From assembly GCA_038211965.1 (NCBI GenBank), contig JBBQVB010000065.1, positions 1 to 13,692 of the forward strand: a stretch of DNA of 13,692 nucleotides. Direction: 5' to 3'. Source of the stretch: Glacieibacterium sp038211965. Lineage in GTDB: Bacteria > Pseudomonadota > Alphaproteobacteria > Sphingomonadales > Sphingomonadaceae. A program made the translations under genes and the position numbers. Shown here piece by piece: positions 7,803-13,692 of the stretch; position 1 is the first letter of the stretch; the number at the start of each line of letters is the position of its first letter. The notes under the pieces are model-generated. The model saw only the letters and a list, made by a program, of their open reading frames with translations. It was not told where the DNA came from and searched no databases.

Positions 7803-9731
7803 TCAGGCGGCGGCGACGGCACGCAGGTTGGGCACCGGACACGCGGTGACGCTGACCGCGCTGCTGAGGCGGCGCAGGAAGACCTCGAGGGTCAGCAGCG
7901 ACCAGAGTTCCTTCTCGCGGTTGCGCACCTTGCGGTCGTGCTCGTCGATCAGCAGTTCGAGGCGCTTGCGGTCGGCGTAGCGAGCAAAGTGCGAATCGCG
8001 GCCGAGGAGCATGTCGCGCGTGAAGTCGCGCAGGCGGCCGCGCAGCCACTCATGAACCGGCGCGCGGAAGCCGACCTTGGGGCGGTGCAGGATGGCATGA
8101 GGCAGGTCGCCGACCATCGCGCGGCGCAGGATCTGTTTGCCGACGCGACCCTTGAGCAGTGCATCGTCGGCGAGCGTCGAGACGAATTGCGTGAGCTTGA
8201 TATCCATGAACGGCATCCGACCCTCGATCGACGCCGCCATCGTCATCCGGTCGCCGCGTTCGAGCAGCGTCCCCGGCAGCCAGACGGTCTTGTCGAAGAA
8301 CAGGTTGCGATGGAGCGTGCCCACCACCTCGCCGGGGTCCTCGGCCCAGACATAGGGCTGATAATCCTCGAATAGCGCCGGACACAGCTTGCGCGCGTCG
8401 TCCTCGTTCATCAGGCCGAACCACGCAGCCTGACGCCCGAGGAAGCTGCGCGACTGGGCGGCGCGGAGCAGGATCGCGGCGCGGCGCTGGGCGTAGGGCA
8501 TCACCGCGAGCGGCGCGCCGAGCAGCATACCGTCGAGCGCGGTCGGCACCATCGATTGGTACCGCTGCGCATAGCGGTCGCCCCAGTGCTTGGGATAGCC
8601 GCCGAGCAACTCGTCCGAGCCCTCGCCGCTCATCACGACCTTCACGTGCTTCGCGGCGACGTGCGACAGGTAATAGAGCAGCACATCGCCCATTTCGGAC
8701 AGTGGCGCGCCGCGGTGCCAGGTGACGTCGCCGAACTTGTCGAGGAAGTCGTCGGGCGCGATCTTCAGTTCGTGGTGGTCGGTCTTGTAGCGCTCGGCGA
8801 TCATCCGCGACGCCCACAGCTCCGAATAGGCTTCGTCGTGAAAGCCGATCGAGAAGGTCCGCACCGGTTGCGTGGTCTGCTGCGCCATCAGCGCGACGAT
8901 CGCGGAACTGTCGATGCCGCCCGACAGAAATGCCCCGACCGGCACGTCGGCGCGCATCCGGAGCCGGATCGCCTCATCGAGTTCGTTGCGGAACGCTGCG
9001 ACCGCGCCAACATCGAACGGACGGCGGCGCGCCAGGTTGAGGTCGGGCAGCGGCGGCGTGTAGTAGCGTGTCGCCGACAGTGTGCCCTTGGCCCAGACCG
9101 CCGAATGGCCAGGGTCGAGTTCGCGCACGCCCGCAACCAACGTGCCCGCGCCAGGCACGTACTTGTAGATCATGTACTGGGCGAGCGCGTGTTCGTCGAT
9201 CTGTCCGGTGAACGCCGGGTGGCAGGCGAGCGCCGCGAATTCGGACGCAAAGACGAGGTCGTCGCCGTGCTGGAAATAGAGCAGCGGCTTTTTGCCGAAG
9301 GGATCGCGGGCGAGGAACAGCGTCCGGTCGCGCGCGTCCCAGATTGCAAACGCGAACATGCCGCGCAGCTTGGGCAGGCAGGCTGCGCCCCAAACCTGAT
9401 AGGCGACGAGCAGAACCTCGGTGTCCGAGGTGGTGCGGAAATTCTGGCCGAGCGCCTGTAACTCCGCCCGAATTTCGAGATAATTATAGATTTCGCCGTT
9501 ATAAATCAGTGTATAGCGGCCATCGACGGAGACGAAAGGCTGATCGCCGGTGGCGAGATCGATGATCGCGAGGCGCAAGTGCCCGAGCGCCAGCGTCTTG
9601 GGCGCAGCATCGAGCAGGACGCTGGTCCGACCGTCGGGGCCGCGATGCTCGATCGCCCGCGTCATCCCGTCGATGACACGGGCGGCGAACTCGCGACCGT
9701 TCGCGGTCGTGAAGCCAGCAATCCCGCACAT
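7803..9731 (-). CDS. asnB: Glutamine-hydrolysing asparagine synthase-type amidotransferase
   Basis: Class-II glutamine amidotransferase fused to an asparagine-synthase ATP-pyrophosphatase domain. It transfers ammonia from glutamine to an ATP-activated carboxylate, either aspartate or a sugar acid or other substrate in polysaccharide clusters. It has 642 residues. The start is the ATG followed by Cys2, the N-terminal nucleophile (MCGIAGF), which fixes it although the frame stays open upstream to 9974. GATase motifs: HRGPDG (29-34), YNGEIYN (77-83), GMFAFAIWD (124-132), ARDPFGKKPLLY (141-152). Synthase domain: PPi loop SGGIDSS (270-276), and later MSGEGSDELLGGYPKHW. The length and style resemble the exosortase/EPS-linked AsnB family (TIGR03108-like), but no exosortase gene is present here. 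It diverges from a glycosyltransferase, pointing to surface glycan modification rather than plain asparagine synthesis. Confidence 0.93.
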   Translation of the reverse strand: MCGIAGFTTANGREFAARVIDGMTRAIEHRGPDGRTSVLLDAAPKTLALGHLRLAIIDLATGDQPFVSVDGRYTLIYNGEIYNYLEIRAELQALGQNFRTTSDTEVLLVAYQVWGAACLPKLRGMFAFAIWDARDRTLFLARDPFGKKPLLYFQHGDDLVFASEFAALACHPAFTGQIDEHALAQYMIYKYVPGAGTLVAGVRELDPGHSAVWAKGTLSATRYYTPPLPDLNLARRRPFDVGAVAAFRNELDEAIRLRMRADVPVGAFLSGGIDSSAIVALMAQQTTQPVRTFSIGFHDEAYSELWASRMIAERYKTDHHELKIAPDDFLDKFGDVTWHRGAPLSEMGDVLLYYLSHVAAKHVKVVMSGEGSDELLGGYPKHWGDRYAQRYQSMVPTALDGMLLGAPLAVMPYAQRRAAILLRAAQSRSFLGRQAAWFGLMNEDDARKLCPALFEDYQPYVWAEDPGEVVGTLHRNLFFDKTVWLPGTLLERGDRMTMAASIEGRMPFMDIKLTQFVSTLADDALLKGRVGKQILRRAMVGDLPHAILHRPKVGFRAPVHEWLRGRLRDFTRDMLLGRDSHFARYADRKRLELLIDEHDRKVRNREKELWSLLTLEVFLRRLSSAVSVTACPVPNLRAVAAA

Positions 9732-9867
9732 GCTAACGCCAATCCCCCATTTACGCCTGATGCCAAATCCGTGGGCTCGTGTATAGCGAGAGTCGCCGCA
9801 GAGTTCGCGAAGAAAATAACAAACGGTAACTACGTGGCGTAAGTCGGCAGGTTGCAGAATAATCCAG
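9732..9867. promoter_or_regulatory. Divergent promoter region of the amidotransferase and glycosyltransferase genes
   Basis: This is a 136-base spacer between two divergent starts, so it must contain both promoters unless either gene is read from elsewhere. Its right half (9805-9870) is locally AT-rich, with an AAAATAACAAAC stretch. No -35/-10 pair matching the consensus with good spacing was found for either direction. Confidence 0.45.
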
Positions 9868-10773
9868 ATGAAATTGTCAATTTTGATCCCGGCGTACCGA
9901 CGTCCTGCCGGGCTCGCCGAGATTTTGACACGGCTGACCCCGCAGGTTGCCGCGCACCCCGGTACCGAGGTCATCGTCGTCGATAACGATCCGGACGCCA
10001 GCGCGCGCGCGGTCGCTGGCGGCTTCGGCGGGGTTCGTTATGTTCACGAAACCCGGCGCGGCGTGGTTCATGCGCGCAATCGCGGGATCGCCGAGGCGAC
10101 GGGTCGCCACGTCATCTTCCTCGACGACGATGAGATCCCAGCCGATGGATGGCTCGCTGCCTATGCCGGGCAGGCGGCGAATGGTGTCGTAGCGTGCTTC
10201 GGGCGGATCGTACCGCGTTTCGAGGCGGTGCCGCCGCCGGGCCTCAAGACGATGCTCGACGCGCTGTTCAGCCGCGATCTCGGCAGCGTCACCGGGCATG
10301 ACATCTCACGCGACTGGGCAGCGCTCGGCACGGGCAATTCGATGTTCGACATGGCGGTGTGCTTTCCCGGCGGCACGCCGTTCGATAGCCGCTTCAACGC
10401 GCGCGGCGGCGAGGACAGCTGGATGATCCGCGGGTTGCTGGCCCGCGGCATAGCGTTGACATGGAATCCCGAAGCGCTGGTCGAGGAGGTCGTGCCGACG
10501 GCACGAATGACGCTTGCGTCGATCAAGCGGCGCAAGTTCAACCACGGTCAGATTCGCGTCATCTGCGCCGTCGGCAACGGGGGCGCTGGCGCCTGGCTCG
10601 GCGCGGCGGCTTGGATGGCGGCGGGTGCGGTCCAGGCGAGCCTCCACGGCGCACGCTATGCGGCGCTGGCGGTGACGGGGTCGCCACGACGCGACGACGC
10701 CGCGGCGCGGCTTCACGCCGGCCTCGGCAAGCTGTTTTGGTGGCGTGCGGCGCAGTCGTTCTACGCGGCCTGA
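9868..10773 (+). CDS. Family 2 glycosyltransferase
   Basis: Transfers a sugar from a nucleotide donor, probably for an exopolysaccharide, capsule or O-antigen; acceptor and donor are not predictable. It has 301 residues. GT-A fold: N-terminal strand LSILIPAYRRP (3-13), VVDNDPDASAR (37-47) for nucleotide binding, RNRGIAEATGRHVIFLDDDE (70-89) with metal-binding DDD 86-88, the acceptor-side GGEDSWM (180-186), and a hydrophobic stretch at 241-271 that may dock on the membrane. The start is ATG at 9868; no strong ribosome binding site (a GGCAGG lies too far upstream). It is divergent from the AsnB-type gene, with which it probably forms a surface-glycan pair. Its 3' end overlaps the 3' end of convergent mazG by 13 bases. 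Confidence 0.9.
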   Translation: MKLSILIPAYRRPAGLAEILTRLTPQVAAHPGTEVIVVDNDPDASARAVAGGFGGVRYVHETRRGVVHARNRGIAEATGRHVIFLDDDEIPADGWLAAYAGQAANGVVACFGRIVPRFEAVPPPGLKTMLDALFSRDLGSVTGHDISRDWAALGTGNSMFDMAVCFPGGTPFDSRFNARGGEDSWMIRGLLARGIALTWNPEALVEEVVPTARMTLASIKRRKFNHGQIRVICAVGNGGAGAWLGAAAWMAAGAVQASLHGARYAALAVTGSPRRDDAAARLHAGLGKLFWWRAAQSFYAA

Positions 10774-11537
10774 GCTGCGGTTTCCTCGCGTTTGGCGGCC
10801 GCCCAGAGCGCTTCCTTGGCGTCGAGGTCGAGCGCCGCGAACGACGCGCCTGCTGCAGTCTCCATCGCGGCGAAGCGGCGCACGAACTTGGCGTTGGCAT
10901 CGCGGAGAGCGGCCTCGGGGTCGATGTCGTACTTGCGCAGATAGTTGACGGCGGCAAACAACAGGTCGCCCGCTTCTTCGTGGCGGTGGGCGGGATCGCG
11001 TGCGCTGTCGAACTCGGCGAGTTCCTCGATGATTTTCGCCCGCGCGCCGTGTGCGTCGGGCCAGTCGAAGCCGCTGCGCGCGGCGCGGCGCTGGAGCTTG
11101 TCGGCGCGCAGCAGCGCGGGCAGGGCGAGCGCAACCCCATCGAGCGCCCCCGCACGCGGTTTCTCGGCGGCCTTGAGCGCCTCCCACGTCAACTTCTGCG
11201 CGGTGGCATCGACCTCGGCGGGGCTCCGCGTCCCATCCGCGCCGAAAACATGCGGATGACGTCGCGTCATCTTGTCGACGATCGCGGCGACGACGTCGGA
11301 GAGCGCGAAATGACCCGCTTCCTCGGCAATGCGTGCGTGGAAGACGACCTGGAGCAGGAGGTCGCCGAGTTCATCGCGAAGCTCTGCCATGTCGCCGTCG
11401 GCGATCGCCTGCGCGACCTCGTAGGCTTCCTCGATCGTGTAGGGGGCGATTGTCGCGAAGTCCTGCGCGACGTCCCACGGACAGCCCGTCGCCGGGTCGC
11501 GCAGCCGCGCCATGATTGCAACGAGCGGCTCGATCAT
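10761..11537 (-). CDS. mazG: Nucleoside triphosphate pyrophosphohydrolase MazG
   Basis: Hydrolyses (d)NTPs to NMP and pyrophosphate; a house-cleaning enzyme that can also lower nutritional-stress signals. It has 258 residues with two MazG helical domains. The N-terminal repeat opens with the signature RLRDPATGCPWD (11-22) and has metal-binding IEEAYE (35-40) and DELGD (55-59). The conserved RRHPHVFG (92-99) follows. The C-terminal repeat has IIEELAEF (169-176) and HEEAGDLLF (186-194). All expected acidic residues are present. The start is the ATG giving MIEPLVAIMARL, matching the family. It shares ATGA with the stop of the upstream methyltransferase, so the two are translationally coupled. 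The 3' end overlaps the convergent glycosyltransferase. Confidence 0.97.
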   Translation of the reverse strand: MIEPLVAIMARLRDPATGCPWDVAQDFATIAPYTIEEAYEVAQAIADGDMAELRDELGDLLLQVVFHARIAEEAGHFALSDVVAAIVDKMTRRHPHVFGADGTRSPAEVDATAQKLTWEALKAAEKPRAGALDGVALALPALLRADKLQRRAARSGFDWPDAHGARAKIIEELAEFDSARDPAHRHEEAGDLLFAAVNYLRKYDIDPEAALRDANAKFVRRFAAMETAAGASFAALDLDAKEALWAAAKREETAAQAA

Positions 11538-12136
11538 GGCTGCGGCGCAGCGGCCTTGCGTGTGATCCGATATACCGACGCGGGGGGCAGGTTGATCATC
11601 GCGCCGCCGACGCGCTTGGCGACGAGGCCGAGCCGGTCCAGGATCGGGCGCTTGACCGGGCAGACCGGTCCGTAGGTGAATTGGTAGAAGGCACCGTTCT
11701 CGCGCAGATGGACGAACGCGCCGTGGAGGATGAGCATCACCGCGCGTGGCGGCATCGCCAGCACCGGCAAGCCGCTGACGACCGCGCCGGCCTTGTCGCC
11801 GCCGAACAGCTCGACTTTGCCGAGCCGCGTCGCGTCCATTGCGAGCACGGTAGCGCGGGGCAGGCGGTAGCGCAGCAGGTTGACGAAATTCTGGCCCATC
11901 TCGATCAGCGCCAGCCGATCCTCGGGAATCCCGCGTGCCAGCAGTGCGTCGGTGAACGCGCCGGTGCCGGGGCCGAGTTCGATGACGGGGGCCGAAGACG
12001 CGTCGAGATCGCGCGTCATCATCTCGGCGAGCGCACGTCCCGACGGCGCAATCGACGCGACCCGCAGCGGGTCCGACAGCCACTCGCGCAGGAATGCGCC
12101 GCCATCGGATTTGCGAGGGGAGGCGGCGCGCGTCAT
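11534..12136 (-). CDS. PmtA-like phospholipid N-methyltransferase
   Basis: SAM-dependent class I methyltransferase, probably methylating phosphatidylethanolamine toward phosphatidylcholine at the inner face of the membrane. It has 200 residues from the chosen ATG (MTRAASPRK). N-terminal FLREWLSDPLRVASIAPSG (15-33) resembles the membrane-binding helix and SVAPSG of the rhizobial/Rhodobacter PmtA group. SAM motif I is VIELGPGTGAFT (51-62), the motif-IV-like SGLPVL is at 121-126, and YQFTYGP (151-157) is typical of the group. An upstream in-frame ATG at 12199 would add 21 residues that look unconserved (Cys-Cys-His-rich). Neither start has a strong ribosome binding site. Its stop overlaps the mazG start by ATGA. 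Phospholipid specificity is inferred from motifs; a ribosomal RNA adenine methyltransferase-like relative is possible but less likely. Confidence 0.82.
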   Translation of the reverse strand: MTRAASPRKSDGGAFLREWLSDPLRVASIAPSGRALAEMMTRDLDASSAPVIELGPGTGAFTDALLARGIPEDRLALIEMGQNFVNLLRYRLPRATVLAMDATRLGKVELFGGDKAGAVVSGLPVLAMPPRAVMLILHGAFVHLRENGAFYQFTYGPVCPVKRPILDRLGLVAKRVGGAMINLPPASVYRITRKAAAPQP

Positions 12137-12265
12137 CCGCGCGTCATGGCAGCATGTCGCCGAGTTCGCCAGTGACCATGCGGCGGCGCCGGGATGCATG
12201 TTGGCGATGCCGACGCAAATCGCTCGATCTCGAAGTCCGATAATATATATTATGTTAAATACAAG
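12137..12265. other. Spacer upstream of the methyltransferase gene
   Basis: This is the only real spacer (129 bases) in the right-hand minus-strand operon. It holds the in-frame alternative ATG at 12199 and the all-A/T palindrome at 12240-12253. Nothing else was recognised; no T-run terminator follows the 34-aa gene. Confidence 0.5.
12240..12253. promoter_or_regulatory. All-A/T perfect palindrome, possible promoter or operator
   Basis: ATAATATATATTAT reads the same on both strands and is pure A/T inside a GC-rich region. It is extended by a second AT-rich stretch to 12260 (GTTAAATA). It starts 13 bases beyond the stop of the 34-aa gene and about 40 bases before the upstream methyltransferase ATG, so it could supply a -10 region or a regulator site for pmtA-mazG transcription. 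No well-spaced -35 was found. It has no loop, so it is not a good RNA terminator. Confidence 0.45.
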
Positions 12266-12370
12266 TCAGCGTCGGGCGAAGATGTAGAGCCCAACGCATA
12301 CCGCGACGATCACGACCACGAAGGCGCTGGCATAGCCGACCGCCGAATGCGTTGCCGCCATCATCGACAT
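12266..12370 (-). CDS. Small single-helix membrane protein, 34 aa
   Basis: Complete small frame: ATG at 12370, TGA at 12266-12268. Residues 1-13 are polar to mixed (starts MSMMAATHSAVGY), about 14-32 form one strongly hydrophobic helix (ASAFVVVIVAVCVGLYIFA), and the protein ends Arg-Arg. That is a classic N-out/C-in small membrane protein by the positive-inside rule. The ATG lies 1 base after the stop of the 110-aa membrane protein gene and has a G6 tract (12378-12383) 7 bases upstream that can serve as the ribosome binding site. Function unknown; Cys25 lies in the helix. It is not obviously CydX, CcoQ or CcmD. Coding status is inferred from the helix, the coupling and the binding site. Confidence 0.65.
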   Translation of the reverse strand: MSMMAATHSAVGYASAFVVVIVAVCVGLYIFARR

Positions 12371-12371
12371 T

Positions 12372-12704
12372 TCAATGCCCCCCGCCGGCATCGTGACGGT
12401 CGCCGACATGGCCATCGGTGTCGAGGCTGTCGTCTTCGAGACGTCGCGCGAGACCGCGCAGCATCAGCGACCCGGCCGCAGCGAACGCGGCGAAGCCAAG
12501 CACGAGCCGGGCGGTCGCACCGAACATATCGTGGCTGACGGTGACGTGCCCGGTGAACGCGCCGAGCGCCGGAAGCAGCAGTCCGACGACGAGCACGCTT
12601 GCGGTCATCGCGCCGAGAATATTGGCGGCCTGCTCGAGAACGCCGAAGACGAACTTGCGCCGCGCGCGTGCCCGGCGGACAGGATCGACGTGCCGGACGG
12701 TCAT
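12372..12704 (-). CDS. Hypothetical two-helix membrane protein, 110 aa
   Basis: Function unknown. A basic N-terminus (RRARARRKF, about 10-18) is followed by two transmembrane helices near residues 30-52 (ILGAMTASVLVVGLLLPALG) and 66-86 (LVLGFAAFAAAGSLML), then a polar tail with several His and Asp (DTDGHVGDRHDAGGGH at the end). The positively charged ends suggest both termini lie in the cytoplasm. The ATG overlaps the stop of the MBL hydrolase (ATGA), and a 34-aa membrane protein gene starts 1 base after its stop, so it is coupled on both sides. The acidic/His tail could bind metal, but this is speculation. Confidence 0.78.
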   Translation of the reverse strand: MTVRHVDPVRRARARRKFVFGVLEQAANILGAMTASVLVVGLLLPALGAFTGHVTVSHDMFGATARLVLGFAAFAAAGSLMLRGLARRLEDDSLDTDGHVGDRHDAGGGH

Positions 12705-13489
12705 TGCGTCGCCAATTCGATCATCAGCCCGTCATGCCCCGGTTCGACGCCCGGCGGCAAGGCGGCAGCGAGCAGGCGATAGTCCATCGAATTGTCCATG
12801 TGGGTCAGGATCGCGCGCGTCGGCGCGAAGCGTTCGATCCAGCCGAGCGTCTGGTCGAGATGGCTGTGCGTCGGGTGCGGCTTGCGGCGCAATGCATCGA
12901 CGATCCAGAGGTCGAGGCCGGATAGCGCCGCCACTGACCCGTCGGGCAAGTCCTTGACGTCGGTCGAATAAGCGACCGCCCCGCCCGCGCATTCGATCCG
13001 GTAGCCAAGACTGTCGATATTGCCGTGGTTCTGGCGAAAGTGGGTAATCGTCAGCGGCCCGATCCTAAGCACAGGCGGCAGGACGTGCGGGGTGGCGGTC
13101 GCCGGATAATATCTGGTGCCCGTGAAGACATAGTCGAACCGACGGCCGAGCACGTCCCACGTCGCCTGATCGGCGTAGCAGTCGACTGGCCGACCCATAT
13201 TATGGAAGATCTGGCGCAGGTCGTCGATGCCGTGTGCGTGGTCGGCGTGGTCGTGGGTGTAGAGCACGGCGTCGAGCGTGCCGACCCCCGCGTCGAGCAG
13301 CTGGACGCGCAGGTCGGGCCCGGTGTCGATGACGACGCGCGCCCCGTCCGCTTCGATCAGCAGCGACGCACGGCGGCGGCGGTTGCGCGGCTCGGCCGGA
13401 TCGCAATCGCCCCAGTCGCCCCGCCCGTCGAGGCCGCCGAGGCGCGGCACGCCGGTCGACGTTCCGCAACCGAGAATGGTCACCTTCAT
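12701..13489 (-). CDS. MBL-fold metallo-hydrolase, PhnP-like
   Basis: Metallo-beta-lactamase-fold phosphodiesterase-type hydrolase; the exact substrate is unknown. It has 262 residues. The N-terminus MKVTILGCGTSTGVPRLGG is the family signature and fixes the start, although the frame is open to 13618. Next come GDCDP...PRNRRRRASLLIE (27-46, the PhnP-like segment before the first metal site), DTGPDLR (55-61), and the metal motif HDHADH (His79, His81, Asp83, His84). Further ligands are likely His155 (FRQNHGNIDSLGYRI), Asp177 (YSTDVKDLP), and His208/210 and His230 (LTHMDNSMDY). In sphingomonads this gene regularly follows tatD, and no phosphonate genes are present, so a role in phosphonate use is unlikely. 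The start overlaps the tatD stop, and its stop overlaps the next ATG, both by ATGA. Confidence 0.93.
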   Translation of the reverse strand: MKVTILGCGTSTGVPRLGGLDGRGDWGDCDPAEPRNRRRRASLLIEADGARVVIDTGPDLRVQLLDAGVGTLDAVLYTHDHADHAHGIDDLRQIFHNMGRPVDCYADQATWDVLGRRFDYVFTGTRYYPATATPHVLPPVLRIGPLTITHFRQNHGNIDSLGYRIECAGGAVAYSTDVKDLPDGSVAALSGLDLWIVDALRRKPHPTHSHLDQTLGWIERFAPTRAILTHMDNSMDYRLLAAALPPGVEPGHDGLMIELATQ

Positions 13490-13692
13490 GCCGGGCGGGT
13501 TGCCTTGGCAAACAGGCGAAAGAAATTGTCCGTGGTCGTTTCGGCAAGCGCCGCCCCGCCCTCCCCGCGTAGCCCCGCGACGAACGCCGCGGTGTGCGCG
13601 ACGAATGCCGGTTCGCACGGCCGCCCCCGCATCGGCACCGGCGCAAGGAACGGCGAGTCGGTTTCGACGAGCAGCCGGTCGCCGGGCAGCGT
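13486..13692 (-). CDS. tatD: TatD-family metal-dependent deoxyribonuclease, N-terminus beyond window
   Basis: C-terminal 68 residues of a TatD-type hydrolase (3'-5' DNase / D-aminoacyl-tRNA-like metal hydrolase family). Translating inward from 13692 gives TLPGDRLLVETDSPFLAPVP, which contains the catalytic Asp of the ETDSP motif, then GRPCEPAFVAHTAAFVAG and TTTDNFFRLF, the usual TatD end. The TGA at 13486-13488 overlaps the ATG of the MBL hydrolase. Roughly 190 N-terminal residues, including the HxH metal site, lie outside the window. Confidence 0.94.
   Translation of the reverse strand, partial: TLPGDRLLVETDSPFLAPVPMRGRPCEPAFVAHTAAFVAGLRGEGGAALAETTTDNFFRLFAKATRPA

Noticed and set aside
8556..9461. 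301-codon frame antisense to the asparagine synthase gene
   Set aside because: The opposite strand has complete AsnB motifs; this frame has no domain or helix pattern of its own.
9732..9974. N-terminal extension of the AsnB-type protein by 81 residues
   Set aside because: It would bury the catalytic Cys2, which must be exposed right after Met, and would overlap the glycosyltransferase start.
10461..11675. 404-codon + strand frame across the glycosyltransferase end, mazG and the methyltransferase
   Set aside because: It crosses three motif-confirmed genes on other frames and has a random-looking composition.

Overview
The window is a GC-rich chromosomal segment of an alphaproteobacterium, most likely a sphingomonad. 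This rests on the gene order ntrC-ntrY-ntrX-hfq-hflX followed by mazG, an MBL-fold hydrolase and tatD, which I recall as a core neighbourhood of that order, and on the codon style. No rRNA, tRNA, CRISPR array, IS element or phage gene was seen.

Left part (1-4920, + strand): the 3' part of ntrC (cut by the window edge), then ntrY (membrane sensor kinase) and ntrX (response regulator), which abut. These are the nitrogen and redox two-component regulators of alphaproteobacteria. NtrC keeps the sigma-54 contact loop GAFTGA. NtrX lacks it and also has Asp-Asp instead of Asp-Glu in Walker B.

Insert (about 4960-5990): a minus-strand gene for a 293-aa protein of unknown function. It is clearly poorer in GC than its surroundings (40-45% in two hand-counted 60-base lines, against 63-72% in two lines from neighbouring genes). 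It sits between ntrX and hfq and looks horizontally acquired. Four-tract guanine-quadruplex motifs lie on both sides: one in the last codons of ntrX (+ strand), one upstream of hfq (- strand).

Middle (6175-7799, + strand): hfq (RNA chaperone) and hflX (ribosome-splitting GTPase). The predicted TTG start of hflX overlaps the hfq stop codon, so translation is probably coupled.

Surface-glycan pair (7803-10773): an AsnB-type glutamine-dependent amidotransferase (-) and a family-2 glycosyltransferase (+), diverging from a 136-bp spacer. The pair lies between hflX and mazG and looks like an accessory exopolysaccharide or O-antigen module.

Right part (10761-13692, all - strand, read right to left): tatD (only its C-terminus), a PhnP-like MBL-fold hydrolase, a 110-aa two-helix membrane protein, a previously untracked 34-aa single-helix membrane protein, a PmtA-like phospholipid N-methyltransferase, and mazG. 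Most junctions are 1-4 nt overlaps or gaps (ATGA type), so this is a tightly packed operon. The exception is a spacer upstream of the methyltransferase that holds a 14-bp all-A/T perfect palindrome, perhaps an internal promoter or operator.

The most worthwhile leads are the foreign 293-aa gene with its flanking quadruplex motifs, the 34-aa membrane microprotein, and the A/T palindrome. I found no convincing complete new multi-gene system.
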